Assembly: GCA_013139625.1 (NCBI GenBank)
Contig: WTAK01000016.1
Coordinates: 1 to 10,148, forward strand
Length of the DNA: 10,148 bases
Source: Candidatus Delongbacteria bacterium
Lineage (GTDB): Bacteria > UBA4055
Direction: 5' to 3'
The first letter of the stretch is position 1. The number at the start of each line of letters is the position of its first letter. The position numbers and the translations under genes are program-made. Shown piece after piece: positions 1-6,592 of the stretch. The notes below the pieces were generated by a model that saw only the letters and a list, made by a program, of their open reading frames with translations, ran no database searches and was not told the origin of the DNA.

Positions 1-263
1 ATGCAACGTTGGGACAAGTAGGAAACATCGACCATTTTAAGGAAGTTAGTGGTAAGGCCGGAAGAACTAGATGGAAAGGTGTAAGACCTACAGTAAGGGG
101 TGCAGCAATGAACCCAGTTGACCATCCACATGGTGGTGGTGAAGGTAAAACTTCTGGTGGAAGACAGCCAGTATCTCCTTGGGGAGTTTACGCAAAAGGT
201 TATAAGACCAGAAAAATAAGAAAAACATCTGATAAGTACATAATAAAGAAAAGAAAAAAATAA
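1..263 (+). CDS. rplB: 50S ribosomal protein L2, C-terminal part (5' end outside window)
   Basis: L2 binds 23S rRNA next to the peptidyl-transferase centre and is needed for subunit joining. Only about the last 86 codons are visible, read in the frame beginning at base 3 and ending in TAA at 261-263, out of roughly 275 in the family. The visible part includes the conserved GQVGN segment, the [14 protein letters not shown] stretch and [17 protein letters not shown]. This last motif is the L2 signature and holds the histidines nearest the catalytic centre. The C-terminus ends in a basic tail (KKRKK). The TTG at position 9 is an internal Leu codon (ATLGQVGN), not a start. It lies 18 nt before rpsS, the usual rplB-rpsS order. 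The truncation is caused only by the window edge. Confidence 0.97.
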   Translation, partial: ATLGQVGNIDHFKEVSGKAGRTRWKGVRPTVRGAAMNPVDHPHGGGEGKTSGGRQPVSPWGVYAKGYKTRKIRKTSDKYIIKKRKK

Positions 264-281
264 ATGCGGGAGTTTATCTAG

Positions 282-569
282 ATGCCAAGATCCGTAAAAA
301 AAGGACCATTCGTTGACGATCATTTGATTAATAAGATCATGAAGATGAATCAAACCAAGCAAAGAGCAGTATTGAAAACTTGGTCAAGAAGATCAACAAT
401 AGTTCCAGAGTTTATCGGCCATACGATCGCTGTACATAACGGGAAACAATTTATTCCTGTGTATATTACGGAAAATCATGTTGGTCATAAATTAGGTGAA
501 TTTTCTTTAACAAGAACATTCAGAGGTCATCCTGAGAAGAAATCAGAAAAAGCCTCAAAGAAAAAATAA
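282..569 (+). CDS. rpsS: 30S ribosomal protein S19
   Basis: S19 sits in the head of the 30S subunit, forms a complex with S13 and contacts the A-site tRNA region. The 95-residue product matches the family length. It starts with the typical [12 protein letters not shown], has WSRRSTI at residues 34-40 and GHKLGEF at 68-74, and ends in a lysine-rich tail. The start is fixed by the conserved N-terminus and by a GGGAG site at 268-272, 9 nt before the ATG. That site can lie in the loop of a short AU stem (260-264 with 273-277). The gene is followed 9 nt later by rplV, as in most S10 operons. Confidence 0.98.
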   Translation: MPRSVKKGPFVDDHLINKIMKMNQTKQRAVLKTWSRRSTIVPEFIGHTIAVHNGKQFIPVYITENHVGHKLGEFSLTRTFRGHPEKKSEKASKKK

Positions 570-578
570 GAGGATGTA

Positions 579-923
579 ATGGAAGCATATGCAAAAGCAA
601 AATGGGTAGGATATCCTGTTAATAAGGTTAGGTTAGTTTTAGAATTGATCAAAGAGAAAGATGTTGAATCTGCGATCACTATATTGAAATTTACTCCTAA
701 CTTCGCAGCAATGCCAATAGCAAAAACATTGAAATCTGCAGTAGCAAATCTTATCGATACAAATAGAGATGTGGCTATTGATACAAATAATGTGTTTATA
801 GCTGAAATGTATGCTGATGAAGGTCCTACAATGAAGAGATTCAAGCCTCGCGCTCAAGGTAGGGCGACTAAAATCAGAAAAAGAACTAGTCACATTTTTA
901 TTAAAGTGTCGACAAAAGAATAG
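579..923 (+). CDS. rplV: 50S ribosomal protein L22
   Basis: L22 binds 23S rRNA, and its long beta-hairpin lines the nascent-peptide exit tunnel. The protein has 114 residues, normal for the family. The hairpin region is at about residues 82-104 and includes GPTMKRFKPRAQGRA. The MKR triplet (85-87), whose deletion in other bacteria gives macrolide resistance, is intact. A GAGGA site at 570-574 precedes the ATG by 4 nt. An ATG at 574 is followed at once by a stop codon and cannot be the start. The stop at 921-923 overlaps the Shine-Dalgarno site of rpsC, which suggests coupled translation. Confidence 0.98.
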   Translation: MEAYAKAKWVGYPVNKVRLVLELIKEKDVESAITILKFTPNFAAMPIAKTLKSAVANLIDTNRDVAIDTNNVFIAEMYADEGPTMKRFKPRAQGRATKIRKRTSHIFIKVSTKE

Positions 924-927
924 GAGG
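922..927 (+). promoter_or_regulatory. Shine-Dalgarno site fixing the TTG start of rpsC
   Basis: AGGAGG is a full-strength anti-Shine-Dalgarno match and ends 5 nt before the TTG at 933. It overlaps the TAG stop of rplV. The strong site and the invariant MGQK N-terminus together make TTG the secure start. Confidence 0.9.
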
Positions 928-932
928 ACTTT

Positions 933-1577
933 TTGGGTCAAAAATGTAATCCGATATCGCTTCGCCTAGGTATTAACCGAACGTGGAATTCAATTTGGTT
1001 CGATCAAAAGAACTTTGCTCAAAATCTTTTAGAAGATCTAGAGATAAAAAAGTACTTAAAGACCAGATTAAATGATGCTTCAGTATCTAAGGTGACGATC
1101 GAAAGAAAGCCTAAAGAGATTAAACTCAATATCCATACAGCAAAGCCTGGTATTGTTATTGGAAGAAAAGGTAGTGAAATCGAAAAACTCAAAGAAGAGC
1201 TTAAGACGGTTTTCAAGAAGAAGATCAACTTAAATATCTTTGAGATCAAGAGACCGGAAACGGACGCTTACCTTATCGGAGAATCAATAGCAAAACAGCT
1301 TGAAAGAAGAGTTAATTTCAGAAGAGCAATGAAAAAAGCTATGGACATGGCTATGAAATCTAATGTCCAAGGTATTAAAGTACAATGTAGTGGAAGACTC
1401 GGTGGAGCTGATATGGCAAGAACTGAGAGTTACCACAAAGGAAGAGTGCCACTTCACACGTTAAGATCGGACATTGATTATGCTTTAGTCGAAGCTCATA
1501 CTACCTACGGAAGAATAGGTATTAAAATATGGGTTTATAATGGCGAAAAATTTGGATACTTGAAAAATAATTCTTAG
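933..1577 (+). CDS. rpsC: 30S ribosomal protein S3, TTG start
   Basis: S3 is in the 30S head at the mRNA entry channel and takes part in mRNA unwinding. The protein has 214 residues. The N-terminus MGQKCNPISLRLGINR matches the family-wide MGQKxNP opening, so the TTG at 933 is the true start. The type II KH domain spans roughly residues 39-108, with its GRKG loop at 77-80. The C-terminal domain carries RRVNFRRAMKKAM (125-137), the basic helix linked to helicase activity in E. coli, followed by SGRLGGADMAR (153-163) and GRVPLHTLRSDIDY (170-183). It ends shortly after the S3 core, without a long tail. It is followed by rplP after 15 nt. Confidence 0.98.
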   Translation: MGQKCNPISLRLGINRTWNSIWFDQKNFAQNLLEDLEIKKYLKTRLNDASVSKVTIERKPKEIKLNIHTAKPGIVIGRKGSEIEKLKEELKTVFKKKINLNIFEIKRPETDAYLIGESIAKQLERRVNFRRAMKKAMDMAMKSNVQGIKVQCSGRLGGADMARTESYHKGRVPLHTLRSDIDYALVEAHTTYGRIGIKIWVYNGEKFGYLKNNS

Positions 1578-1592
1578 CGGAGAAAAAGTAGT

Positions 1593-2012
1593 ATGTTAAT
1601 GCCAAGAAAAGTTAAGCACAGAAAAGTACAAAAAAACCTATCAAAGGGTTTGGCATATAGAGGAAGCACAATTGTTTTTGGAGACTATGGTCTCAAAGCG
1701 CTAGAGCAATTTTGGATGACTTCCAGACAAATAGAGGCTGCTCGTGTTGCCATCAATAGAACCATGAAAAGAGGTGGTAAGATGTGGATAAGAATTTTTC
1801 CTGATAAACCTATTACCAGCAAACCAGCTGAAACTAGAATGGGTAAGGGAAAAGGAGCTCCAGATCATTGGGTAGCAGTTATTAGGCCAGGTAAAATCCT
1901 TTTTGAAGTGCAGGGAGTAGAAGAAGAATTGGCGAAGAAAGCTTTGACTTTAGCTTCACACAAATTGCCAATTAAGACTAAATTTTGTTCAAGAAAAGAG
2001 TTTGGGGAGTAA
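1593..2012 (+). CDS. rplP: 50S ribosomal protein L16
   Basis: L16 organises the A-site region of the 50S subunit and is needed for late subunit maturation. The 139-residue length is typical. The protein contains [17 protein letters not shown] (59-75) and ETRMGKGKG (80-88). Arg82 corresponds to the arginine hydroxylated in E. coli L16; whether it is modified here cannot be seen. Two ATGs lie close together, at 1593 and 1599. GGAG at 1579-1582 is 10 nt from the first and 16 nt from the second. Many L16 proteins begin MLxPKR, so 1593 is chosen. The C-terminus HKLPIKTKF is the family standard. Confidence 0.97.
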   Translation: MLMPRKVKHRKVQKNLSKGLAYRGSTIVFGDYGLKALEQFWMTSRQIEAARVAINRTMKRGGKMWIRIFPDKPITSKPAETRMGKGKGAPDHWVAVIRPGKILFEVQGVEEELAKKALTLASHKLPIKTKFCSRKEFGE

Positions 2013-2016
2013 TTAA

Positions 2017-2229
2017 ATGAAAGTAGCTGAGATTAAAGAGTTGAATAAGGAAGAACTCCTAAAAAAAATTCAAACTGCACTACAAGAGCTAGATGAGTTA
2101 AAATTCAAGCATTCTTTGAATCAACTTGAAAATCCATTGATGATCAGAAACCTCAGAAAAGAAATAGCAAGAATGAATACTATTTTTACTGAGAAACCTA
2201 TTTCAGATCAGGATAAAGCTGAGAAGTAG
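2017..2229 (+). CDS. rpmC: 50S ribosomal protein L29
   Basis: L29 is a small helical protein near the exit tunnel, where it helps form the docking area for trigger factor and the signal recognition particle beside L23. The 70 residues form two predicted helices with the signature QLENP (36-40) and IRNLRKEIARMNT (43-55). GGGGAG at 2004-2009 lies 7 nt before the ATG, inside the end of rplP, and only 4 nt separate the two genes, so coupling is likely. The acidic and lysine-rich tail (about residues 61-70) is variable in the family. The gene contains a run of eight A at 2061-2068. Confidence 0.96.
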   Translation: MKVAEIKELNKEELLKKIQTALQELDELKFKHSLNQLENPLMIRNLRKEIARMNTIFTEKPISDQDKAEK

Positions 2230-2250
2230 AACTTGAATTTAAAATTTGTT

Positions 2251-2254
2251 GGAG
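2251..2254 (+). promoter_or_regulatory. Shine-Dalgarno site deciding the rpsQ start
   Basis: GGAG ends 8 nt before the ATG at 2263. The competing in-frame TTG at 2233, 3 nt after the rpmC stop, has only a poor GAGAAG upstream and would add ten residues not typical of S17. Confidence 0.75.
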
Positions 2255-2262
2255 CAAATAAG

Positions 2263-2523
2263 ATGGTAGAAAGAGAAAATTTAAAGAAAGAAAGAACCGG
2301 TATTGTTGTAAGTGACAAGATGGATAAAACGATCGGAGTTCTTGTAACAAGAAAGGTTAAACACCCGACTTATAAGAAATTCTACAATAGAAGCAAGAAG
2401 TACCTTGCCCATGATCCTGAAAACACATGTTCTGAAGGTGATAAGGTAATAATAAGGGAATCAAGAAAACTCAGTAAGAGAAAGACTTGGTATCTTGTTG
2501 AAGTTATAGAGCGAAAAAAATAA
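2263..2523 (+). CDS. rpsQ: 30S ribosomal protein S17
   Basis: S17 is an OB-fold primary binder of 16S rRNA (helices 7 and 11) and acts early in 30S assembly. From the ATG at 2263 it has 86 residues, the usual length. Diagnostic segments are [12 protein letters not shown] (13-24), HPTYKKF (34-40), [13 protein letters not shown] (48-60) and the RxLSKxKxW region (68-76). The usual proline of RPLSK is lysine here (RKLSK). The longer reading from TTG at 2233 is open but poorly supported. The gene closes the S10-type set and is followed 15 nt later by rplN. Confidence 0.95.
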   Translation: MVERENLKKERTGIVVSDKMDKTIGVLVTRKVKHPTYKKFYNRSKKYLAHDPENTCSEGDKVIIRESRKLSKRKTWYLVEVIERKK

Positions 2524-2538
2524 CACTTAGGGTTAGAC

Positions 2539-2907
2539 ATGATTCAAGAAGAAAGTAGAGTAAATGTTGCAGACAACACAGGAGCTAAATCAATCTTAGC
2601 TTTTAGGATATTGGGTGGTACCAAAAAAAGGTACGCGAGTATTGGAGATGTGATTGTAGCATCTATCAAGAGTGCGATACCGGGTGGTACTGTGAAAAAA
2701 GGAGAAGTTGTTCGTGCTGTAATAGTTAGAACAAAAAAAGAAATAAAAAGAGCTGACGGTTCATACATAAGATTCGATGAGAATTCTGCTGTTTTATTAG
2801 ATGAAAAAAATGAGCCGAGAGGAACGAGAATATTTGGCCCTGTAGCAAGAGAATTAAGAGAAAGAGGCTACATGAAAATTATTTCACTAGCTCCGGAAGT
2901 ATTGTAA
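2539..2907 (+). CDS. rplN: 50S ribosomal protein L14
   Basis: L14 lies on the 50S interface, takes part in the intersubunit bridge to 16S helix 14, and is the binding partner of the silencing factor RsfS. Its 122 residues equal the common family length. It begins [17 protein letters not shown], with ADNTGAK at 11-17, and ends with [13 protein letters not shown] (95-107) and a short C-terminal LAPEVL. It is the first gene of the spc set. The Shine-Dalgarno site is weak (AGGG at 2529-2532, 6 nt before the ATG), in contrast to several neighbours. No promoter-like pair fits in the 15-nt spacer. Confidence 0.98.
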   Translation: MIQEESRVNVADNTGAKSILAFRILGGTKKRYASIGDVIVASIKSAIPGGTVKKGEVVRAVIVRTKKEIKRADGSYIRFDENSAVLLDEKNEPRGTRIFGPVARELRERGYMKIISLAPEVL

Positions 2908-2925
2908 CAAAAAGGTTATAATTAA

Positions 2926-3234
2926 ATGAAGATTAAAAGAGACGACAAAGTAAAAATAATAGCCGGTAACCATAAAGGTAAGGAAGGAAAAGTATTAAAA
3001 GTACTTCTTTCTAAAAATCGAGTGATAGTTGAAGGTGTAAATCTTGTAAAAAAACACCAGAAGCCAAATCAAGCGAACCAGCAAGGTGGTATAATAGAAA
3101 TGGAAGCATCAATAAATGCTTCAAATGTTATGTTAGTTTGTGAAAATTGTGGTAAAGCCGTAAGAAGTTCATCAAACAGAAACGAAGACGGAACTGTTAC
3201 AAGAGTATGTGTGATTTGTAACAAAACTGTTTAA
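2926..3234 (+). CDS. rplX: 50S ribosomal protein L24, zinc-ribbon type
   Basis: L24 starts assembly of the 50S subunit by binding the 5' end of 23S rRNA. The 102-residue protein has an N-terminal KOW motif (about residues 5-35, including [10 protein letters not shown]) and the KKHQKPN segment (42-48). The C-terminal part has two Cys pairs, C72-x2-C75 and C95-x2-C98, forming a probable zinc ribbon, which is found in a subset of bacterial L24 proteins. Only a weak AAAGG (2911-2915) precedes the ATG. The TATAAT just before the start is too close to serve as a promoter for this gene. Confidence 0.97.
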   Translation: MKIKRDDKVKIIAGNHKGKEGKVLKVLLSKNRVIVEGVNLVKKHQKPNQANQQGGIIEMEASINASNVMLVCENCGKAVRSSSNRNEDGTVTRVCVICNKTV

Positions 3235-3247
3235 TGTAGAGGAAATA

Positions 3248-3814
3248 ATGAATAATCAACCTAGACTAAAAACAACATATAAAGAAACAGCATGTCCTCA
3301 TTTAATGGACAAGTTCCAGTATAAGAGTGTAATGCAGCTGCCTAAAATATCCAAAGTAAAACTGAATATGGGTATGGGAGAATCAATAAAAGATAGTAAA
3401 CTTTTAGATGCTGCAGTACAAGAACTTACTCTAATATCAGGTCAAAAACCTGCTATTAGTAAAGCTAAAAAATCTGTTTCTAATTTCAAGCTTAGAAAAG
3501 GGATGAATATCGGTACTCACACAACTCTAAGAAATAAGATAATGTACGAATTCTTAGACAGATTAATTACAGTTTCTATTCCTCGTGTAAGAGATTTTCA
3601 AGGATTTGCTAGAGAATCATTTGATGGAAGAGGAAATTATAATTTTGGAGTGAAAGAACAGACTGTTTTCCCAGAAATTAAGTTTGACAATGTTATCAGA
3701 GTAAATGGACTTAACATTACTATTGTGACTACAGCAAAAACAGATGAAGAAGCTTTTGAGCTATTAAAAGTTATGGGTTTCCCGTTCAAGAAAACAAAAA
3801 CTGAGGAAGAGTAA
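3248..3814 (+). CDS. rplE: 50S ribosomal protein L5
   Basis: L5 binds 5S rRNA in the central protuberance and contacts the P-site tRNA and the S13 bridge. It has 188 residues, slightly longer than the usual ~180, because of short extensions at both ends. Recognisable parts are [13 protein letters not shown] (33-45), [20 protein letters not shown] (66-85), [19 protein letters not shown] (101-119), [12 protein letters not shown] (133-144) and the C-terminal [20 protein letters not shown] (161-180). The usual KVTLR after the glycine is HTTLR here (91-95). AGAGGA at 3238-3243 precedes the ATG by 4 nt. The stop overlaps the rpsN start by one base (TAATG). Confidence 0.97.
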   Translation: MNNQPRLKTTYKETACPHLMDKFQYKSVMQLPKISKVKLNMGMGESIKDSKLLDAAVQELTLISGQKPAISKAKKSVSNFKLRKGMNIGTHTTLRNKIMYEFLDRLITVSIPRVRDFQGFARESFDGRGNYNFGVKEQTVFPEIKFDNVIRVNGLNITIVTTAKTDEEAFELLKVMGFPFKKTKTEEE

Positions 3815-3999
3815 TGGCTAAGAAATCAATGATTGCAAAAGCTAATAAAAAACAAAAATTCAAAGTTCGCCAATACAATAGGTGTCAGAGATGCGGAAGA
3901 CCTAGAGGGTATATGCGAGAGTTTGGTGTTTGTAGAATTTGTTTTAGAGAGCTGGCAAGTTACGGTGAAATAACTGGTGTAAGAAAAGCTAGCTGGTAA
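3814..3999 (+). CDS. rpsN: 30S ribosomal protein S14, short zinc-binding type
   Basis: S14 is in the 30S head and contacts S3 and S10. This is the 61-residue type Z form, with four cysteines at C24, C27, C40 and C43 that bind zinc. The alternative cysteine-free form has about 89-101 residues and is the one I would expect in core Bacteroidetes. The C-terminus [11 protein letters not shown] is diagnostic. The ATG shares its first base with the rplE stop, and GAGGA at 3803-3807 lies inside rplE, so translation is probably coupled to L5. A 32-nt spacer follows before rpsH. Confidence 0.98.
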   Translation: MAKKSMIAKANKKQKFKVRQYNRCQRCGRPRGYMREFGVCRICFRELASYGEITGVRKASW

Positions 4000-4031
4000 G
4001 ATAAAGTTTATACTCACAAGGAGATAAAAAA

Positions 4032-4430
4032 ATGACAATGACAGATCCTATTGCTGATTTGCTTACTAGGATAAGAAATGCAACTAGAGCTAAACATAAA
4101 TATGTAGATATACCTGCTTCAAATCTAAAGCGTCAGATAGTAAGAATATTACTTGATCAGGCATACATAGAGAAGTACGTCAATATCAGAGATACAAAAC
4201 AAGGAATCATAAGAGTTTATCTTAGATATGACGAGTATGGTAAAAGCATAATAAGTGGTTTAGAAAGAGTAAGTAGACCAGGTCTGAGGAAATATGCAAG
4301 TATAAAAGAAATACCAAGAATTAAAAATAATTTTGGTATGGCTATCTTGTCTACCTCAAAAGGTGTTGTTACAAACAAAAAAGCCAAGACTATGAATGTT
4401 GGCGGAGAAGTACTTTGTTATATTTGGTAA
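4032..4430 (+). CDS. rpsH: 30S ribosomal protein S8
   Basis: S8 binds helix 21 of 16S rRNA and is central to platform assembly. In E. coli it is also the translational repressor of the spc operon. The 132-residue protein begins MTMTDPIADLLTRIRNA and ends with STSKGVVTNKKAK (107-119) and NVGGEVLCYIW (122-132), the RNA-binding C-terminal domain. Two in-frame ATGs exist, at 4032 and 4038. AAGGAG at 4018-4023 is 8 nt from the first and 14 nt from the second, so the first is used. I could not recognise a copy of the S8-binding helix near the rplE start, so autoregulation is not shown by the sequence. Confidence 0.97.
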   Translation: MTMTDPIADLLTRIRNATRAKHKYVDIPASNLKRQIVRILLDQAYIEKYVNIRDTKQGIIRVYLRYDEYGKSIISGLERVSRPGLRKYASIKEIPRIKNNFGMAILSTSKGVVTNKKAKTMNVGGEVLCYIW

Positions 4431-4432
4431 AA

Positions 4433-4440
4433 GAGGTGAT
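4433..4440 (+). promoter_or_regulatory. Extended Shine-Dalgarno site for the GTG start of rplF
   Basis: GAGGTGAT matches the extended complement of the 16S rRNA 3' end (AAGGAGGTGATC) and ends 4 nt before GTG at 4445. The SRIGK N-terminus that follows is typical of L6 and supports the GTG. Confidence 0.85.
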
Positions 4441-4444
4441 TTAA

Positions 4445-4996
4445 GTGTCAAGAATTGGAAAATTAATAATAAAACTTCCTAAAGGTGTAAGTTTAGACAT
4501 CAAAGGTAAGAAAGTAACTGCGAAAGGTCCGAAAGGAGAATTAAGCCTTGACTTACCTGATGTTATTACTATAGAGAACAATGAAGGTTCTGTTGAACTA
4601 AAAAGAAATGACGAATTAAAGAAATCAAGAGCATTCCACGGTCTTTTTAGAGCATTAGTAAATAACATGGTAATCGGTGTCTCTGTAGGATTTATGAAAG
4701 AGTTAATCTTAGAAGGTGTTGGTTGGAAAATGGAAGTTAAGAAGAACTACCTTATTATGAACCTTGGTTATTCTCACCCTATTTATTTAGGCATTCCAGA
4801 TGGAATAACTATGGAAGCAACAAATCCAATCAGTAATAAATCAGGATTGAAAATTTCTGGTATAAGTAAAGAAATCGTAGGTTTAATGGCAGCAAAAGTA
4901 AGATCATTCAGAAAACCAGAACCTTACAAAGGTAAAGGATTTAGATATATTGATGAAGTGATCATAAGAAAAGCTGGTAAAACTGCAAAAGCGTAG
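4445..4996 (+). CDS. rplF: 50S ribosomal protein L6, GTG start
   Basis: L6 sits at the base of the factor-binding stalk near the sarcin-ricin loop. The 183-residue length is normal. The two repeated L6 domains are visible: residues 1-80, with KGPKGELSL (28-36) and HGLFRALVNNMV (65-76), and residues 83-180, with the LEGVGW region (89-94), LGYSHP (107-112) and PEPYKGKGFRY (158-168). The start is GTG, since MSRIGK is the conserved opening and no ATG lies nearby. Residues S141 and L147 replace the Asp and Gln usually seen in the GxDKxxVGQ segment. It follows rpsH after 14 nt and precedes rplR. Confidence 0.97.
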   Translation: MSRIGKLIIKLPKGVSLDIKGKKVTAKGPKGELSLDLPDVITIENNEGSVELKRNDELKKSRAFHGLFRALVNNMVIGVSVGFMKELILEGVGWKMEVKKNYLIMNLGYSHPIYLGIPDGITMEATNPISNKSGLKISGISKEIVGLMAAKVRSFRKPEPYKGKGFRYIDEVIIRKAGKTAKA

Positions 4997-5007
4997 TATT
5001 TATTCAT

Positions 5008-5014
5008 AAGGTGA
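5008..5014 (+). promoter_or_regulatory. Shine-Dalgarno site deciding the rplR start
   Basis: AAGGTGA ends 6 nt before ATG at 5021 but directly abuts the in-frame GTG at 5015, which is too close for initiation. ATG 5021 is therefore chosen. Confidence 0.8.
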
Positions 5015-5020
5015 GTGAAC

Positions 5021-5395
5021 ATGAAAAATAATAAGTATACAGCAAGGTCAAGAAGGAAAATGAGCATAAGAAATAAGATCTTTGGCACTCCAGAGAAGCC
5101 AAGACTTAGTGTGTTTAGAAGTAATTTACACTTTTATGGTCAATTGATAGATGATGAAAATGGTAAAACTTTGCTAAGTGTTTCCAGTAATTCAACCGAA
5201 GTTGAAGAGCAAATAAAATCTTCAAAAGAAGTTAAAGGCAAGAAAGGTATTGCTTTTATTATCGGGTCTATGCTAGGCAAAAAGATAACTGAAGCTAAGA
5301 TAGAAAATGTCGTTTTTGATAGAAACGGTTATTTATATCACGGTAGAGTTAAAGCATTTGCTGACGGTGTAAGAAAATCCGGTATAAAATTTTAA
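5021..5395 (+). CDS. rplR: 50S ribosomal protein L18
   Basis: L18 binds 5S rRNA together with L5 and L25-type proteins and brings it into the central protuberance. The chosen start gives 124 residues; the family usually has about 117-122. The N-terminal basic stretch NKYTARSRRKMSIRNKI is followed by PRLSVFRSNLHFYGQLIDD, and the C-terminus has the signature VVFDRNGYLYHGRVKAFADG and ends GIKF. Starting at the GTG at 5015 would add only two residues. The next gene, rpsE, begins 14 nt downstream. Confidence 0.96.
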   Translation: MKNNKYTARSRRKMSIRNKIFGTPEKPRLSVFRSNLHFYGQLIDDENGKTLLSVSSNSTEVEEQIKSSKEVKGKKGIAFIIGSMLGKKITEAKIENVVFDRNGYLYHGRVKAFADGVRKSGIKF

Positions 5396-5398
5396 AAA

Positions 5399-5406
5399 AG
5401 AGGTGA
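5399..5406 (+). promoter_or_regulatory. Shine-Dalgarno site for the TTG start of rpsE
   Basis: AGAGGTGA, a near-complete extended anti-Shine-Dalgarno match, ends 3 nt before TTG at 5410. The site can lie in the loop of a weak AU-rich hairpin (5385-5392 with 5405-5412) whose stem would include the TTG. Confidence 0.8.
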
Positions 5407-5409
5407 ATT

Positions 5410-5934
5410 TTGGCTCGCGATAATAATAGAAAGAATTTTAAGACTAAAGATGACGCTCAACAACTTATCGAAAAAATGGTTAAGATCAACAGAGTAACCA
5501 AAGTTGTTAAGGGTGGTAAAAATTTCAGTTTTAATGCAATTATGGTTGTAGGTGATGGAAAAGGAAAAGTCGGCTGGGGACTTGGTAAAGCTCTTGAAGT
5601 TACTGATGCAATTGCAAAAGGAATTGAAGAGGCAAAAAGAAATTTAATTGACGTACCTATCGTTAATGGAACAGTTCCTCACGAGCTTATAGCAAAGTAC
5701 GGAGCAGGTAAAGTGTTATTGAAGCCTGCATCAGTTGGTACTGGAGTTATAGCTGGTGGAGTTGTTAGATCAGTATTGGAATGTGCAGGTTATCATAATA
5801 TTCTTTCCAAATCTATGGGAAGTTCAAATGCACATAATATTGTGAAGGCTACTATAAAAGGTTTGTCCATGATGAAAAGCGAAAGTATGATATTAAAAGA
5901 AAGAAAAATTAGTAAAGAAAAGCTTTATAATTAA
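5410..5934 (+). CDS. rpsE: 30S ribosomal protein S5, TTG start
   Basis: S5 lies at the 30S shoulder, works in decoding fidelity with S4, and helps unwind mRNA. The protein has 174 residues, normal for the family. The N-terminal double-stranded RNA-binding-like domain includes [20 protein letters not shown] (21-40), the loop where spectinomycin resistance arises in other bacteria, and [19 protein letters not shown] (46-64). The C-terminal part has [17 protein letters not shown] (101-117) and [12 protein letters not shown] (137-148), where Ala replaces the usual Pro of GSSNP. The start is TTG: the next in-frame ATG would remove 22 residues and part of the conserved EKxVxINRV region. rpmD follows after 22 nt. 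Confidence 0.97.
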   Translation: MARDNNRKNFKTKDDAQQLIEKMVKINRVTKVVKGGKNFSFNAIMVVGDGKGKVGWGLGKALEVTDAIAKGIEEAKRNLIDVPIVNGTVPHELIAKYGAGKVLLKPASVGTGVIAGGVVRSVLECAGYHNILSKSMGSSNAHNIVKATIKGLSMMKSESMILKERKISKEKLYN

Positions 5935-5956
5935 AATTTGCACTTAAGAGGAAGAA

Positions 5957-6142
5957 ATGGCTACAAAAATGGTTAAAGCAACTTTAGTAAAAAGCTTGAT
6001 TGGTCAAAAAAAAGGTACTAAAAGAACTATTGAAGCCTTAGGTTTGAGAAAACTTAATTTTTCAAAAGAATTTAAAGACACTCCTGAAGTTAGAGGAATG
6101 CTTTTTAAAGTAAAACACATGGTTCGAATAGAAGAAATTTAA
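5957..6142 (+). CDS. rpmD: 50S ribosomal protein L30
   Basis: L30 is a small 23S rRNA-binding protein that is dispensable or absent in some phyla, such as Cyanobacteria and Chlamydiae, so its presence has taxonomic value. The 61 residues show the expected pattern: a beta strand with VKATLVKSLIGQ (6-17), KRTIEALGLRKLN (22-34) and TPEVRGMLFKVKHMV (42-56). AAGAGGA at 5946-5952 is 4 nt before the ATG. A run of eight A at 6006-6013 falls in the Gln-Lys-Lys codons. It lies between rpsE and rplO, the standard spc position. Confidence 0.97.
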   Translation: MATKMVKATLVKSLIGQKKGTKRTIEALGLRKLNFSKEFKDTPEVRGMLFKVKHMVRIEEI

Positions 6143-6157
6143 CTTGGAAGTATTAAG

Positions 6158-6592
6158 ATGAAAATAAACGAACTAAGACCTGCAAAAGGATCAGTGAAGA
6201 AAAAACATAGAGTTGGAAGAGGGCAAGGATCCGGAAACGGTAAAACTGCAGGTAGGGGAGAAAACGGACAAAAATCAAGATCCGGATATAGTAGATCTTT
6301 ATATAGTGAAGGTGGACAAACTCCTTTAACTAGAAGATTACCTAAAAGAGGGTTTAGGAATCGTTTCAGAGTTGAGTATACAACAGTTAATATTAGTTCT
6401 CTTGAAACTTTAAACGAAGAACTCATAACTCCTGGAGTATTGTTGAAAAACGGTATGATAAAAGCTAATATGCAAGTAAAGATCTTAGGAAATGGAACTC
6501 TTACAAAAAGTATTGAAGTTCAAGCTAATGCATTTAGCAAGTCCGCAGAAGAAAAAATAACAGAAGCCAAAGGTAAAGTGGTTAAACTATGA
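6158..6592 (+). CDS. rplO: 50S ribosomal protein L15
   Basis: L15 is a late-assembling 50S protein with a long, glycine-rich, unstructured N-terminal extension that threads into 23S rRNA. The 144-residue protein has the family pattern of ELRPAKGS (5-12), [18 protein letters not shown] (17-34), GQKSRSG (37-43), [20 protein letters not shown] (51-70) and a C-terminal globular part. The Shine-Dalgarno site is moderate (GGAAG at 6146-6150, 7 nt before the ATG). The last codons overlap the secY start by 4 nt (ATGA), which usually marks translational coupling. Confidence 0.97.
   Translation: MKINELRPAKGSVKKKHRVGRGQGSGNGKTAGRGENGQKSRSGYSRSLYSEGGQTPLTRRLPKRGFRNRFRVEYTTVNISSLETLNEELITPGVLLKNGMIKANMQVKILGNGTLTKSIEVQANAFSKSAEEKITEAKGKVVKL

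Noticed and set aside
527..941. Long open frames on the - strand opposite rpsS-rplV and elsewhere
   Set aside because: They lie opposite strongly conserved ribosomal genes, have no recognisable protein features or ribosome-binding sites, and are shadows of AT-rich coding sequence.
2230..2262. rpmC-rpsQ spacer as a Bacteroidetes-type promoter (TAnnTTTG)
   Set aside because: Only an imperfect AAAATTTG is present, with no TTTG-like -33 element at the right distance.
2618..2634. GTACC-A7-GGTAC hairpin inside rplN
   Set aside because: Five pairs only, inside codons for the conserved L14 GGTKKRYA segment, with no T-run or start site next to it; most likely a by-product of coding.
2917..2922. Perfect TATAAT just before rplX
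   Set aside because: It lies 3 nt before the ATG, the matching -35 position reads CGGAAG-like sequence, and a transcript would start inside the gene. AT-rich coincidence.
3230..3300. S8-binding regulatory helix near the rplE start, as in E. coli
   Set aside because: I searched the sequence by eye for a helix resembling 16S helix 21 and found no convincing arms.
5015..5020. GTG at 5015 as the rplR start
   Set aside because: It directly abuts the AAGGTGA site, leaving no spacing; ATG 5021 is 6 nt away and fits better.
5926..5931. Perfect TATAAT at the end of rpsE
   Set aside because: No -35 element at 16-18 bp spacing (A-rich sequence GAAAAA there) and the codons Leu-Tyr-Asn plus stop explain it.
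6228..6287. Repeated GATCCGGA in rplO
   Set aside because: Two copies reflect similar Gly/Ser/Arg codons in the glycine-rich L15 extension; no repeat array.
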